Positions 1 to 9,860 are shown, counted from the first letter of the stretch. The stretch is 64,000 bases of DNA from Filomicrobium sp. (GCA_029287535.1 JARFQY010000007.1:1-64000); one strand, 5' to 3'. Numbers and translations: made by a program. The notes: generated from the sequence alone by a model not told the origin.

Positions 1-728
1 AAAAGCTGAAATGCCGCAAACGAAAAAATACCGCATGCGGCTTCATCACCATGCGCTTTTTAGGCGTTGTGCATGACGTCATTGCGACAAATAACGATTC
101 GCGCTTTTGCAAGACCCCGCCTGTGAATAAACCCAAAAAAAATAGAACAGGGGATGGGCATGAGCAAAGCATGATCCTGCTCCGAACAATCCGATTGAAG
201 CCGCAAAACAACGGTTCCAGGCGTTGTCCTGTGGAGTTCACCTGGCTGATCGTGTGCTCCCGCCAGGGCCTCTGCAGTCGGCAACATTGCTGCTGAAGTG
301 GAAGGCCATGGCACAATGTCGCAAACAGGCACTGTGACCAACACCGGCCATTGACGGCAACGTTCTGGCTCCGTCGATGTCATCAACTTCGACATCAAGG
401 GGCAACCGCTCACGTATGTCGAATGCGAAGCGACTTATGGCGAACAGCTGCGAGCCGACGCTGGTTGTGTATTGGCGGTAACCTCGACAATTCAGATTGA
501 AATCGCGCGGGCAGATTTGGCGAGTTCCATTATCCTCGGTGGTAACGCGCTTATTGCGCATCCGCGAGGACCCGGAAAAGTGTGCCTGCGACCACTTCCG
601 TTTTCTCGCTTGGGCAGCCGAGGTCTGGCCAATGCCGGGCCGGCGGTTGGAACCGGTGAAGGGGCCACCCTGGCGCCGACGCATAAGATTCTTGACGGCG
701 ACAACCAACCAGGTCCCGAAAACAACAA
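1..728. other. Gene-poor left end, possibly decayed coding DNA
   Basis: No ORF in this stretch looks like an intact gene; the listed ORFs overlap one another in all frames. On the plus strand, between about 280 and 560, short reading segments look protein-like (for example VINFDIKGQPLTYVE), but they are broken by an in-frame stop near 352. They have no convincing start, signal peptide or ribosome binding site. This could be the remnant of a secreted protein or simply non-coding sequence. Low confidence either way. Confidence 0.25.
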
Positions 729-753
729 AAGACCAAAGCGGCGCTTTGGTCTT
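716..753 (-). terminator. Rho-independent terminator (distal, minus strand)
   Basis: A perfect 11-bp inverted repeat (AAGACCAAAGC / GCTTTGGTCTT) with a three-base loop lies at 729-753. Read on the minus strand it is followed by a T-rich tail (TTTTGTTGTTTTC). It lies downstream of the porin gene, after a first hairpin at 793-825, so the two probably act in tandem. Confidence 0.6.
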
Positions 754-792
754 AGGAGTGGGAAGTAGTCAGGAAAAGTAACTGCCGTTCGG

Positions 793-826
793 AAACAGGC
801 CGCTGGATGAACCGGCGGCCTGTTTT
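793..826. terminator. Hairpin just downstream of the porin gene
   Basis: An 11-bp perfect stem (AAACAGGCCGC / GCGGCCTGTTT) with an 11-base loop sits 11 bases past the porin stop codon. The flanking T tracts are short on both strands. It is probably the proximal half of a tandem terminator for the porin transcript, possibly bidirectional. Confidence 0.55.
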
Positions 827-836
827 ATGAGAACGT

Positions 837-1655
837 TTATGGAAGCGCGATGCTGGCCGAGAAGACGAACCGCTCGTCGCACAGTCCTTTGTCGGCGCAG
901 AAGTCGGCACCGTTGGAATCCGTGTCCCAATAGCGGAAGTCGAAGGTGAACTTCTCAACCGCAAGTGCCAGACCAGCATTCCAGTAAACATAGTCGAGGC
1001 TGCTGTCGTCGAAGTAATAGGCCCCAACCGTACCGTCGATCGTCGGCGTGAAGATGCCGATGCTCTGGAATTCGTAGCCAACGCTCATCTCAGGCGTCCA
1101 TGCCTGTCCGGATTCGGCGAACTGGTCCGGAGAATAGTAGACCGCACCGCTGAGGCTCAGGCCGCGGATGGAATAGCCCGCGCCGCCTTTGATTTCGACA
1201 TAGTCGAGATCCGCTCCGGCGAGGTCCTGGGCACCAGGATAAAGGTAGCCGATCACACCGAGATCAAACTCGACGGGGCCGAGTTTCGGCTTGATGCCGC
1301 CGTAGACATCCACTTCGACGGATGCATCGCCACTGCCTGGAGGAGGGCTTCCTTCGACGAAGTCGACGCCCGATGCCCACACACCCGTGTAGAACATGCC
1401 ATATGAGAAATCGACGCCACCCTGAACCGTTGGGTCTTCCAAGGTCTGCGAAATGCCGCGGAAAACGTAATCCGAAGTACCGCCGATGTTGAACGACCAT
1501 TCGAATTTGCGTCCGCTGTCAACGACAGGGGCATCTTTCACACTGCCGGCAGCCTCGCGGTTGTAAAAGTCACCTGCAGCAGCCGGAGTTGCGACGACGG
1601 CGCCAGCGACGGCCATCGCGACAACAGAGCTCATGAGTCCAATTTTTGTATGCAT
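837..1655 (-). CDS. TorF-family putative outer-membrane porin (Gcw_chp domain)
   Basis: A 272-residue protein with a clear signal peptide (about residues 1-27, ending TPAAAG) followed by a beta-rich body. The segment SFNIGGTSDYVFRGISQT is the hallmark of the TorF/Gcw_chp (TIGR02001-type) family, where a conserved SDYVFRG stretch opens a predicted small beta-barrel. Alternating aromatic strands and the C-terminal phenylalanine-rich strand (ERFVFSASIALP) also fit a barrel. The family is thought to form porins or channels, but no substrate can be deduced here. The start has a GGGGG ribosome binding site ten bases upstream. It is monocistronic, closed by two tandem hairpins. Family assignment is strong; the specific role is unknown. 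Confidence 0.85.
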   Translation of the reverse strand: MHTKIGLMSSVVAMAVAGAVVATPAAAGDFYNREAAGSVKDAPVVDSGRKFEWSFNIGGTSDYVFRGISQTLEDPTVQGGVDFSYGMFYTGVWASGVDFVEGSPPPGSGDASVEVDVYGGIKPKLGPVEFDLGVIGYLYPGAQDLAGADLDYVEIKGGAGYSIRGLSLSGAVYYSPDQFAESGQAWTPEMSVGYEFQSIGIFTPTIDGTVGAYYFDDSSLDYVYWNAGLALAVEKFTFDFRYWDTDSNGADFCADKGLCDERFVFSASIALP

Positions 1656-1806
1656 AATCTGTAAACCCCCAGTTTCATTGCAGGTGTGAATGTCTCTATT
1701 CGCTGCCAGGAGCCCCCGTCAGGTTGAGCTATGAACAATCCCACCGTTAAACGTAAGAAACTGCATTCGCGTCTGATTCACAACGACAACGAGTACATCG
1801 CCCGCA

Positions 1807-1998
1807 TTAGCAAAGTCGTTTGTAGTTAGAGCGCAACAAATCCGAGATTCTGACCAAGGACTGCGCACGGTGCTTCCAATCCACTCGTGTGGAATACTTG
1901 GAAAACGACTCAAAACTGGGCGATGTGCCTAAAAAGTAACCATCATCAGGTGTCGGAGGGTATTGCTCACATCTTAATTTGAACTGGTCCTGATTCAT
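1807..1998 (-). CDS. Possible small protein of 63 residues
   Basis: The ORF track starts this frame at 2064, overlapping the SDR gene. An internal ATG at 1998 has a proper ribosome binding site (GAGG five bases upstream) and gives a 63-residue protein beginning MNQDQFKLRCEQ. No family is recognised; there is no signal peptide or membrane segment. It would be transcribed divergently from the SDR gene with only about 30 bases between starts. It may be a real small gene or a chance ORF. Confidence 0.3.
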   Translation of the reverse strand: MNQDQFKLRCEQYPPTPDDGYFLGTSPSFESFSKYSTRVDWKHRAQSLVRISDLLRSNYKRLC

Positions 1999-2030
1999 CA
2001 GCACCTCGTTATGGTTGTCCGAAAGCATGA

Positions 2031-2792
2031 ATGACGGGTGACAGAACAATGGCTCAGCGGTCAATCAACACACTTCAAACGGCTCTGGTCACCGGGGCTG
2101 CGCGCCGCATTGGCCGCGCAATCGCGCTGGCGCTTGCCGCTGAAGGGTGGCAAGTGGCGATTCATCACAATTCGTCCGGCGAAGAGGCCCAGCGGCTAGC
2201 CGATGAGATTCAAGCTACGGGCGGCCGCGCGGGCGTACTCCAGGGTGATCTCTCCAAAATCGAAGACGTCACGGGACTTATCGGCAAGTGCGCGGAAAGG
2301 TTTGGGGCGCCGACGTGCCTGGTCAATAACGCCTCCACCTTTCTTGAAGACACACCCCAGAACCTGAAACCTGAAGTCTGGGACCGGCATATCAACACGA
2401 ACCTGCGTGCGCCCATATTCCTCGCCACGTCATTTGCGAGCCATCTCCCAGAGAATGCTCAGGGCAATATCATCAACATTATCGACCAGCGCGTCTTGAG
2501 GCCCTCGCCCGAATTCTTCTCCTATACGGTCTCCAAGGCCGCCCTATGGAACGCCACCCGCACCCTCGCGCAGGCGCTGGCGCCACGCATTCGCGTGAAC
2601 GCCGTTTCGCCTGGCCCCGTCCTTCAGAGCATCCACCAAAGCAAGGAGGATTTTGACAAAGAGGTCGCGAGCACATTGTTGAAGCGTGCCTGCCCGCCCG
2701 AAGAAATCGCCGATGCTGTGCTTTTCATCCTGTCTTCACCTTCAAAGACCGGGCAGATGATCACACTCGACAGCGGCCAGCACCTGGCGTAA
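2031..2792 (+). CDS. SDR-family oxidoreductase, pteridine-reductase-like
   Basis: A classical short-chain dehydrogenase/reductase of 253 residues. The NAD(P) glycine motif is TGAARRIGRAI, with arginines suggesting NADPH preference. An NNAS motif follows in the middle, and the catalytic YxxxK is YTVSK, preceded by NIIDQR rather than the usual serine-containing strand. The TGAARRIG and NIIDQR signatures resemble pteridine reductase / FolM-type dihydromonapterin reductases, so reduction of a pterin or a folate-pathway intermediate is plausible but not proven. An alternative ATG at 2049 would give a more usual N-terminus. In related bacteria an SDR of this type lies near uvrC and pgsA, as here. 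SDR membership is certain; the substrate is inference. Confidence 0.85.
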   Translation: MTGDRTMAQRSINTLQTALVTGAARRIGRAIALALAAEGWQVAIHHNSSGEEAQRLADEIQATGGRAGVLQGDLSKIEDVTGLIGKCAERFGAPTCLVNNASTFLEDTPQNLKPEVWDRHINTNLRAPIFLATSFASHLPENAQGNIINIIDQRVLRPSPEFFSYTVSKAALWNATRTLAQALAPRIRVNAVSPGPVLQSIHQSKEDFDKEVASTLLKRACPPEEIADAVLFILSSPSKTGQMITLDSGQHLA

Positions 2793-3051
2793 CCGCGTAC
2801 ACCGGCCGGACTGCCGGCTCGGCCGGACATCGGTCCGGATCCTGGCCGCGTTCACCGAACAGCAGGCCTTCCGCCACATTTCCTCCCAAGCCTGCCCAAA
2901 CTCATGCCCCATTGATCAATCAAAGTTTTCAATGGACGGGGGCGAATCGTCCGGCACTTGTAAACCAACCGTTAAACTTAACGAATTATGACAACAGGGT
3001 GCGACGATTGCCCTTACGCCCGCGTTGTCAGTTTCCGCCTGAAGGTGCCAC

Positions 3052-4209
3052 ATGCTGAGCCGATCCGGAGTCTTCATTCTCGCTGCCGCAACCGCGGCAT
3101 TGAGTTCACCAGTTTTCGCCGCTTCTCTGCCGGCAATCAAAACAACAGCCTCCAATCAGGTTCCCGCCTGCACGACACCGGGCCGCCTGGGCAGTTTTCT
3201 GAAGTCTCGCCACCCCTCGCTGGACCGCCGCTTCGAAGATATCGCCATGTACTACATGCGTCATGGTGAAGACCTTGGCATTCGCTGGGATATGGCCTTC
3301 TACCAGATGGTCGTTGAGACAAACACGCTGCGCTACACCGGCGATGTGGACGCCGACCAGAACAACTTCGCCGGCCTCGGTGCAACCGGTGGTGGCGTCA
3401 AGGGTGAGTACTTCAAGACAGTCTCCGATGGCGTTCGCGCGCACCTCGAACATGTTCTGATGTACACGGGAACCCACATCGAGAACCCGGTCGCCGAACG
3501 GACGCGCAAGGTTCAGGAATGGAAGATTCTTGTCCCCTATCGCCGCTCCATTCGTGGTCCCCTCACATACACTCACATCGGCCGCAAATGGGCTCCCAAC
3601 GACCGCGGTTATTCCGCCGATATCAAAGCAATTTCGGACGTATTCATGCGGTCGTTCTGCAATATCCCGGATCCCCGTCCAGAGTGGGTTGCTCTTGCTC
3701 GCGGTGAACGCGGCAAAGCCGTTGCCAGCAAACAGAAGGCAACGTCTGCACCGACCATTGAAGTCGTCGACAAGCCGAAGTTGGACACCACCGAGCAACG
3801 CTCGGCACTTGGCGCAGGCTCTCTCATAGGATTGTCCCAGTCCGCCAAGACCGCTCAAGAGATGGCCGCAAGCGAGACACCGACGGTCATCAACGCCGTT
3901 GATGACAAAAAGCAGAATGCCGAACCGGTCAAAACCGCAATGGCCGGCAACCAGGCCAAGCAGCTGAAGCCCGTGGAGGGCAAGTGCCGGGTCTGGACCG
4001 CAAGCTATGGCGGCTCCAAGGCCATCATCATCAAGGCGCCAGGCAATGGCATGACCAATTTCACCGTTCTCGACGTTCATGCCGGCAAAGAGAAGCGAGA
4101 AGCGGACGCCTACATCGCGGCTTATGCTAAGGGCGGTAAGACGATCGGCGAGTTTCCAAGCCCGACGGCTGCTCTCGATAAGGCATTCGAGCTCTGCCCC
4201 GAGAAATAG
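3052..4209 (+). CDS. Secreted glucosaminidase-domain protein
   Basis: A 385-residue protein with a signal peptide (residues 1-24, ending PVFAA). Residues about 40-200 match the N-acetylglucosaminidase (Flg_J/Bax-like, GH73) fold: a FYQMVVETNTLRYTGDV stretch carries the likely catalytic glutamate, followed by QNNFAGLGATGGG, the motif seen in bacterial glucosaminidases. It should therefore cleave peptidoglycan glycan strands in the periplasm. The middle (about 230-300) is low-complexity, Lys/Ala/Thr-rich linker. The last 75 residues contain a compact cysteine-bearing domain (GKCRVW...ELCPEK) that looks like a separate small module of unknown identity. The start is supported by GAAGG six bases upstream. 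A strong terminator follows the gene. Confidence 0.8.
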   Translation: MLSRSGVFILAAATAALSSPVFAASLPAIKTTASNQVPACTTPGRLGSFLKSRHPSLDRRFEDIAMYYMRHGEDLGIRWDMAFYQMVVETNTLRYTGDVDADQNNFAGLGATGGGVKGEYFKTVSDGVRAHLEHVLMYTGTHIENPVAERTRKVQEWKILVPYRRSIRGPLTYTHIGRKWAPNDRGYSADIKAISDVFMRSFCNIPDPRPEWVALARGERGKAVASKQKATSAPTIEVVDKPKLDTTEQRSALGAGSLIGLSQSAKTAQEMAASETPTVINAVDDKKQNAEPVKTAMAGNQAKQLKPVEGKCRVWTASYGGSKAIIIKAPGNGMTNFTVLDVHAGKEKREADAYIAAYAKGGKTIGEFPSPTAALDKAFELCPEK

Positions 4210-4240
4210 CCCATTCACCGGGCAGCTAAGGATTTAAGAA

Positions 4241-4275
4241 GCGCGCGGCCACGAGTTATCGGCCGCGCGTTTTTC
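4241..4275 (+). terminator. Rho-independent terminator after the glucosaminidase gene
   Basis: A 9-bp GC-rich stem (CGCGCGGCC / GGCCGCGCG) with a ten-base loop is followed by TTTTTC, 32 bases beyond the stop codon. Confidence 0.85.
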
Positions 4276-4537
4276 TGTGGCCTCTCAAGGAGCTAGCAGC
4301 CAGATCCGCGGCAGATCATTTTTCAATTGCGCCGCTATCTGATTTGGACAATATCTGGTCGTGTGCTGCTCCGCACAATCACTTTCAAAAACTGGAGCCT
4401 ACCGACTCTCGTACAATAATTGCCGCAACGGGAACGAAAACTCGCGTCGGCGAGGCCGAAAAAACAACCCGGGCGGCCTGCTCGAAGAGAGTTCCTAACC
4501 AGATGCACGGTGAAGGACCAGAAGAAGAACCGCTGCC

Positions 4538-5035
4538 ATGGACTTTCGCTCCCACATCATCGGACGCATACCCAAACTGACACGCATAACGCGCCCGGAA
4601 GACGTCGATGAAGTCGACTTTGTCGATGGATTGGCCGAAGTCGAAGTGCCAGTCCGATTGCTTGATTTGGTCCCTCTAAAACATTCCGAACGACTGAATA
4701 GTCCAAGATTACAGCGGCTTATTCGGTCAATCCGAAGCGAGGGGTATTCGAGCCTTGAACCAATCGTCTGTCGCGTCGGTGCCTTGGGAAACTGGGTCGT
4801 TATCGACGGTGGGCACCGAATTACCGCCGCAAAGCTCGTGTCGCAGGAGTTCTTCACCAATCTGTTCGGCGGCAAAGTCGGCGACCTGACATTCATTCTC
4901 TTTCAGACACCGATGAGCTACTCCAAACTACGTCCTAAACTCGACAGCGACAGCGAAGGTCCCGACCGTCGCTACCGCGCGAAGCCGGCTTCCCGCAAGA
5001 AGCGCAAATCCCGCAAGGGCAAGAAGAAACACTAA
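4538..5035 (+). CDS. ParB/Srx-like nuclease-fold domain protein
   Basis: A 165-residue protein with one recognisable motif, VIDGGHRITAAK (residues about 89-100). It corresponds to the nucleotide-binding GxHR loop of the ParB N-terminal / sulfiredoxin fold, and the preceding SIRSEGYSSLEPIVCR fits the ParB box arrangement. There is no helix-turn-helix or dimerisation domain, so it is not a chromosome-partition ParB. The C-terminus is a strongly basic tail (KKRKSRKGKKKH) that could bind nucleic acid. It stands alone between convergent and tandem neighbours and has no partition partner. The biochemical role is unknown; a CTP-binding or nuclease role would be guesswork. Confidence 0.6.
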   Translation: MDFRSHIIGRIPKLTRITRPEDVDEVDFVDGLAEVEVPVRLLDLVPLKHSERLNSPRLQRLIRSIRSEGYSSLEPIVCRVGALGNWVVIDGGHRITAAKLVSQEFFTNLFGGKVGDLTFILFQTPMSYSKLRPKLDSDSEGPDRRYRAKPASRKKRKSRKGKKKH

Positions 5036-5235
5036 GGCTTCACCGCCCGCGACGCGCATCCGAATGTTTGACGGTCATGTCCAGCGACGCCTGAAGGGTT
5101 GGGTCGTCGACCTCATTGCATCGAGTTTGGCTCTGCAGGAGTTCCTGGCTCGAACGGAATGCCTTGAACAAGCCGCTGGCGGATTTCTTGGCAGCGCGCC
5201 GTTTCTCAGAGGTCAAGGATGCATCGCCGTTGTGA

Positions 5236-6276
5236 CTAGCGAGCCGCCCCGCCTCCGGCTTCAGGACCAAGATACTTGACCGCCGCGGTCGAAAGCGCAC
5301 CACCGACAACACACGGGATGCCAAGCGCCACCTGGCCCAAGGCACTGGCGACGACGCACCCCACAGCCAGGGCGGTCGTGCCGTAGCTGCCATACTTCGA
5401 CCAGTCACGCGCGCTCCTCGGGCCCTTCGCACGCAACTCATCAATCCGTTTCAGCGCGTCCTCGCGAAGCCTTCCGATCTCGTATAGCTCGGCCGCCTGG
5501 ATCACTTCACGCAATTGCCGGCGCACGTCTTGCTCTTGATGGTTCATCTGCACCTTTGCCAAGTCGAGCAGATTCTTGTCGCGCGCCGCGTTGCTGGCGA
5601 ACGTCCACTTGGCCATCGAGCCAATGGTCAGCTTCTCAACGTCGTCTTCGTCATCCGCCCAAGCCAGAGCCGAGATGATGCGGATCCCTGGCTCCCAGGC
5701 TCCCGTCGCGAAGTAGTAGCCCCAGTGCACGTCGATGACGAACGGGTCATCCATGGTCAGATCGCCAAGAACCTTGCCGTTACCGAATAGGTACTTGCGA
5801 ATAAGCACCTTGCGCGCCGGCATACGCTCAACGAACTGGCCAAGAAGCTCCTTCCAGTCAGGAAGGCCCGAAAACACGATCGCCTTGATCAGGACGACCT
5901 GTTCCACCGGCGGCATGGGAAACATCTCAGAGATGAGTTCAGGCGCCTTCACCTGGTTTTCGCCGATCACGCCGGCAATGAACCCGGTGTAGACCCCGGC
6001 CTTTTCCGGATCCTTGATGACGCCGGTTCGCACCATCGCCTTGACCAGGGTGGGGACCCGCTCGGGCTGCTTGTTTTCCCGATAACCGTTGATGAACCGT
6101 AGGATGTCCTCCTGTTTCGCGAAGCCATCGCCTGCCGGTGCGGGTTTGTCTTGCAGCGGAGTGGCCGGACTCTGAAAGGTGTATGGCTGCGCGAAAGCCG
6201 CGCCCGCCCACAGGCAGACCAGCCATGTCAGGGTCAACTGAAGAACTAAGGCGCTACGGCGCGTGGCGCGAACCAT
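5236..6276 (-). CDS. Secreted or membrane-anchored protein of unknown function
   Basis: A 346-residue protein. The N-terminus ([20 protein letters not shown]) is a signal peptide. The central part is soluble, alpha-helical and rich in charged residues, with a [16 protein letters not shown] segment. Near the C-terminus a glycine/alanine-rich hydrophobic stretch ([20 protein letters not shown]) could be one or two membrane helices, followed by a short glycine-rich tail. No family is recognised. The gene is transcribed away from uvrC, with about 130 bases between their starts. A periplasmic protein anchored by its C-terminus is the simplest reading. Confidence 0.6.
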   Translation of the reverse strand: MVRATRRSALVLQLTLTWLVCLWAGAAFAQPYTFQSPATPLQDKPAPAGDGFAKQEDILRFINGYRENKQPERVPTLVKAMVRTGVIKDPEKAGVYTGFIAGVIGENQVKAPELISEMFPMPPVEQVVLIKAIVFSGLPDWKELLGQFVERMPARKVLIRKYLFGNGKVLGDLTMDDPFVIDVHWGYYFATGAWEPGIRIISALAWADDEDDVEKLTIGSMAKWTFASNAARDKNLLDLAKVQMNHQEQDVRRQLREVIQAAELYEIGRLREDALKRIDELRAKGPRSARDWSKYGSYGTTALAVGCVVASALGQVALGIPCVVGGALSTAAVKYLGPEAGGGAAR

Positions 6277-6404
6277 GGTCAGTTACCAATCAAAAGTCAT
6301 TTGGGCCGATTGAAATACCCGTAATCCGGCCCTTTTGCGGCTCGTCCGGCAGCTCCTGGTCACGATCACTTGACGGCCCGTCCGCCACGGCCAATCTTCG
6401 CCCC

Positions 6405-8408
6405 ATGCCCAAGCCGCCCCCAGAACAAACCCGGACCGAACCGGAGACCGTGCCCCTTGGCGTTCCAGCGCCTGAAGCTGAGCAGCGTCGCACCGGCCCC
6501 CAGGTTATCGCCGAGTACGTCAAAACGCTTCCCTCGGGGCCTGGTGTCTACCGCATGCTGAATTCCGACGGCGACGTAATTTACGTCGGTAAGGCGCGTT
6601 CGCTCAAGGCGCGTGTTTCGAACTATGCACGTCTTGGCGGGCATACCAACCGTATAGCCCGGATGATCGCCGCCACGGCCTCCATGGAGTTCGTCACTGT
6701 CCGCACCGAAGCCGAGGCGCTGCTGCTGGAAGCCAATCTGATCAAGCGCTTCAGGCCCCGATTCAACGTGCTGATGCGCGACGACAAGTCATTCCCTTAT
6801 ATCCTTATGGCACGAGACCACGCCGCACCACGCATCCTGAAGCACCGTGGCGCGCGCAACCGCAAGGGTGATTACTTTGGTCCGTTCGCGTCCGCCGGTG
6901 CCGTCAACCGCACTATCGGCATGCTCCAACGCGTGTTCCTACTGCGCACCTGCTCCGACAGCGAATACGAAAATCGAACGCGACCCTGCATGCTTTGGCA
7001 GATCAAGCGGTGTTCAGCGCCGTGCACCGGCGAAGTCAGCATGGAGGAGTATGCCAAGCAGGTCGATGAGGCGGTTCGCTTCCTCCGAGGCGAAAGCCAA
7101 AACGTCCGTGAGAAATACCAGCAGCTCATGACCGAGGCCGCCGACAACCTCGAATTCGAACGCGCCGCCAAGTACCGAAACCGTTTATGGGCATTGGCTC
7201 ACGTCACGTCGGACCAAACGATCAGCGCGGCGGGCATCGAGGAAGCCGATGTCTTTGCTGCTCACCAAGAGGGCGGACAGACGTGCATCCAGGTCTTCTT
7301 CTTCCGCACCGGTCAGAACTGGGGCAACCGCGCCTACTTCCCGAGAGCCGATCGTTCTTTGGAGCCAAGTGAAGTGCTCGCGTCGTTTATCGCCCAGTTT
7401 TATGATGACAAGCCGGTCCCGCGTCTCATCCTGACATCGCATGAACTTCCCGAACGCGATCTGATGGCCGAAGCACTGACGACAAAGGCCGCCCGCAAGG
7501 TTGAGATCTCAAACCCAAAGCGCGGCGGCAAGACCGACCTGGTCGCACACGCCACCGACAACGCACGCGAGGCCTTACAAAGAAAACTCTCCGAGACGGC
7601 CTCGCAAACCGCGCTCATGAAGGGATTGGCCGAACGCTTCGGTCTGCCGCAGGCACCGCGACGCATTGAGGTCTACGATAACTCCCATATCTCCGGAACC
7701 GATGCCATCGGGGCGATGATCGTCGCCGGCCCGGAAGGCTTCGCCAAGAACCAGTACCGCAAGTTCAACATCAAGTCGCAGACTGTCACGCCAGGCGACG
7801 ATTACGCGATGATGCGCGAAGTCCTAACGCGCCGCTTCAAACGCCTCGCCTCGGATACCGCAGACTCCGTTTCCTCGACGGTGCAAGCTCCGAAAAACGA
7901 AACCGGAACTGGCCAGGACGGTGACGAAGATATCCTGCAGTCGGTGCCAACGAGACCCGATCTCATTCTCATCGATGGCGGTGCCGGCCAGCTTGCTGTG
8001 GCCCGCCAGGCGATGGACGAAGCCGGCATCTCGGATATCGCCGTCATAGGTGTCGCCAAAGGTCCCGAGCGCGACGCCGGCCGGGAGCACTTCCATATCC
8101 CAGGCGAGATGCGCCCACGCATGCTCGAACCCCGCGACCCGGTACTCTACTTCGTGCAGCGCCTGCGCGACGAAGCCCACCGGTTCGCCATTGGCTCTCA
8201 CCGCAGCAAGCGCGCCAAAGGTCTCAGCAGCAATCCGCTCGATGAAATCCCTGGCATCGGCCCAACGCGCAGGCGTGCACTATTACGCCATTTCGGATCC
8301 GCCAAGGCGGTCTCACGGGCCGCCATGGAAGACCTTAAGGCGGTAAGCGGCATCTCCGCTGAAATGGCCCAGAAGATCTACGACTTTTTCCATGAGAAGC
8401 GCGGCTGA
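6405..8408 (+). CDS. uvrC: UvrC, excinuclease ABC subunit C
   Basis: UvrC makes the two incisions flanking bulky DNA lesions after loading by UvrAB. The order of domains is complete: an N-terminal GIY-YIG nuclease (GPGVYRML and [13 protein letters not shown], residues about 45-70), a cysteine cluster ([21 protein letters not shown]), a UVR motif around [14 protein letters not shown] for UvrB contact, an RNase H-like 3' nuclease ([22 protein letters not shown]) and a C-terminal helix-hairpin-helix pair ([13 protein letters not shown]). The ORF track start at 6138 would overlap the divergent gene and add 89 non-homologous residues. ATG 6405 gives 667 residues, normal for alphaproteobacterial UvrC. 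A linker of about 20 residues around [13 protein letters not shown] interrupts the RNase H part, as often seen in this group. Confidence 0.97.
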   Translation: MPKPPPEQTRTEPETVPLGVPAPEAEQRRTGPQVIAEYVKTLPSGPGVYRMLNSDGDVIYVGKARSLKARVSNYARLGGHTNRIARMIAATASMEFVTVRTEAEALLLEANLIKRFRPRFNVLMRDDKSFPYILMARDHAAPRILKHRGARNRKGDYFGPFASAGAVNRTIGMLQRVFLLRTCSDSEYENRTRPCMLWQIKRCSAPCTGEVSMEEYAKQVDEAVRFLRGESQNVREKYQQLMTEAADNLEFERAAKYRNRLWALAHVTSDQTISAAGIEEADVFAAHQEGGQTCIQVFFFRTGQNWGNRAYFPRADRSLEPSEVLASFIAQFYDDKPVPRLILTSHELPERDLMAEALTTKAARKVEISNPKRGGKTDLVAHATDNAREALQRKLSETASQTALMKGLAERFGLPQAPRRIEVYDNSHISGTDAIGAMIVAGPEGFAKNQYRKFNIKSQTVTPGDDYAMMREVLTRRFKRLASDTADSVSSTVQAPKNETGTGQDGDEDILQSVPTRPDLILIDGGAGQLAVARQAMDEAGISDIAVIGVAKGPERDAGREHFHIPGEMRPRMLEPRDPVLYFVQRLRDEAHRFAIGSHRSKRAKGLSSNPLDEIPGIGPTRRRALLRHFGSAKAVSRAAMEDLKAVSGISAEMAQKIYDFFHEKRG

Positions 8409-8606
8409 TACCGGCGCCGCGCTCAAGACAAAATTAACTGGAAAAGCCGATCGCGTTGGAACTTGTGTCACACCCGCGTGTAAGCGTTCATCCAACGTTC
8501 AACTTCGGCAGAAATACTGTCGGACACTGCCAGGTCACAAACCACGGGGACTGCCGGCCTTGGCAACGGGGTAGGGAATAAAGCTCTACAGCTAGGAGAC
8601 CAATTG

Positions 8607-8939
8607 ATGAAGACACTTGGCTTGCTGCTCGCGGCAATGATCATTTCGCTTGCCTTCGCAGCCCACCAACCCGCTGAAGCCGGTGCCATAGCGGCCACCG
8701 GACTGATGACATCCAATATCGCCCCAGGAACCGCCAGCGGCCTCGTGCATAAAACGCATGGTTGGCACTGCCGGGCGCGTCGCGGCTATGTACCCCGGCT
8801 CGGCTACCGGGCCTGGCATCGCCATGAGCGTGCTTGCCGTCGCCGGAGCCGCTGCTACCGTCGCAACGCTGTCTGTCGTAATCGCTGGGGGTATGGTGGG
8901 CGCTACCGGCGCTGCATGGCGCGCGGCCGCTGCTACTGA
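8607..8939 (+). CDS. Small secreted Arg/Cys/Tyr-rich basic protein
   Basis: A 110-residue protein with a signal peptide (LGLLLAAMIISLAFAAHQPAEAG). The rest is short and very basic; the last 60 residues are dominated by Arg, Tyr, Gly and Cys (RYRRCMARGRCY at the end) with six cysteines. The ORF track begins at TTG 8604, but ATG 8607 has AGGAG eight bases upstream. No named family is recognised. Small secreted arginine/glycine-rich proteins like this are common and uncharacterised in Hyphomicrobiales. It is monocistronic with its own terminator. Confidence 0.7.
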   Translation: MKTLGLLLAAMIISLAFAAHQPAEAGAIAATGLMTSNIAPGTASGLVHKTHGWHCRARRGYVPRLGYRAWHRHERACRRRSRCYRRNAVCRNRWGYGGRYRRCMARGRCY

Positions 8940-8963
8940 TCGACGCGCATCTCAAGAAAACCC

Positions 8964-8999
8964 GCCGGGTGGCACTCTGTGCCGCCCGGCTCTTCTTTT
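8964..8999 (+). terminator. Strong rho-independent terminator
   Basis: A 12-bp stem (GCCGGGTGGCAC / GTGCCGCCCGGC, one G-T pair) with a TCT loop is followed by TCTTCTTTT, 24 bases after the small basic protein gene. Confidence 0.9.
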
Positions 9000-9251
9000 G
9001 CACTCGCGAACGCCTCTTGCGCACAGTGGACATGCGATTTGATGAGTGAGCATACCCTTTGGGCGACGGTCATCGGCCACAGCGAGGTGGCTGATTAGAA
9101 GTGCATTTGCCTATCCAGCGGCGGTTTGTCATTTCGATCGATGGCAATGCCTGCCTGACAGTCTTCTGCGAAACTTGCATTGACCCATCCCGGTCCAATG
9201 CCTAGAGCCTGTTGCATCGATCTCAGATAGCGGCAACTGGTTTCACACCCC

Positions 9252-9851
9252 ATGCTTCAGACGTCACCGCATTCGCGGCCACTCATAAACCTACCGAATG
9301 CACTGACCATCGGCCGCATCATTGCCGTACCGGTCTTTGTTGCCGTGATGTACTTTCTGGAGGGCGACTTCGGCCGCTGGATTGCTCTGGCACTGTTCGC
9401 GGCGGCCTCGATTACTGATTGGCTTGATGGTCACCTGGCGAGAGCCTGGCAGCAACAGTCGCGTTTCGGGGCCATGCTCGACCCGATCGCCGACAAATTG
9501 CTCGTTGCCGCGGCTTTGATGATGCTCGTCGCCAACGGCACCGTCACCGGCCTTCACGTATTCGCGGCCCTAATCATTCTGTCCCGCGAAATCCTGGTGT
9601 CCGGCCTGCGGGAGTTCCTGGCCTCGTTGAACGCAATAGTGCACGTCACTCGGCTTGCAAAATGGAAGACGGCAATCCAGATGCTGGCTATCGGTCTATT
9701 AATCGCGGGACCGGCGGCTGAGCGGATCGTGCCCGGCACTGAGGCCGTAGGGTTGGCCTTGCTCTGGTTGGCCGCAGTGCTTACGCTCTGGACAGGCAGT
9801 GATTATCTCGTCGCCGCCATTAAACACGCATCCGGCGACGAAGGGAGCTGA
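9252..9851 (+). CDS. pgsA: PgsA, CDP-diacylglycerol-glycerol-3-phosphate phosphatidyltransferase
   Basis: An inner-membrane enzyme that makes phosphatidylglycerophosphate, the committed step to phosphatidylglycerol and cardiolipin. The CDP-alcohol phosphotransferase signature DG(x)2AR(x)8G(x)3D(x)3D is intact as DGHLARAWQQQSRFGAMLDP. Several hydrophobic helices precede and follow it. Length (199 residues) is typical. It begins a tight group with moaD (nine-base gap) and moaE, an arrangement conserved in many Hyphomicrobiales downstream of uvrC, although a terminated small gene intervenes here. Confidence 0.95.
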   Translation: MLQTSPHSRPLINLPNALTIGRIIAVPVFVAVMYFLEGDFGRWIALALFAAASITDWLDGHLARAWQQQSRFGAMLDPIADKLLVAAALMMLVANGTVTGLHVFAALIILSREILVSGLREFLASLNAIVHVTRLAKWKTAIQMLAIGLLIAGPAAERIVPGTEAVGLALLWLAAVLTLWTGSDYLVAAIKHASGDEGS

Positions 9852-9860
9852 CGGCAAGAC

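Noticed and set aside
3106-4218. 370-residue minus-strand ORF
   Set aside because: It is the antisense shadow of the glucosaminidase gene, has no signal peptide or family motif, and overlaps it completely.
6138-6404. Longer start for UvrC
   Set aside because: The extra 89 residues overlap the divergent gene and bear no UvrC homology; ATG 6405 gives the normal length.
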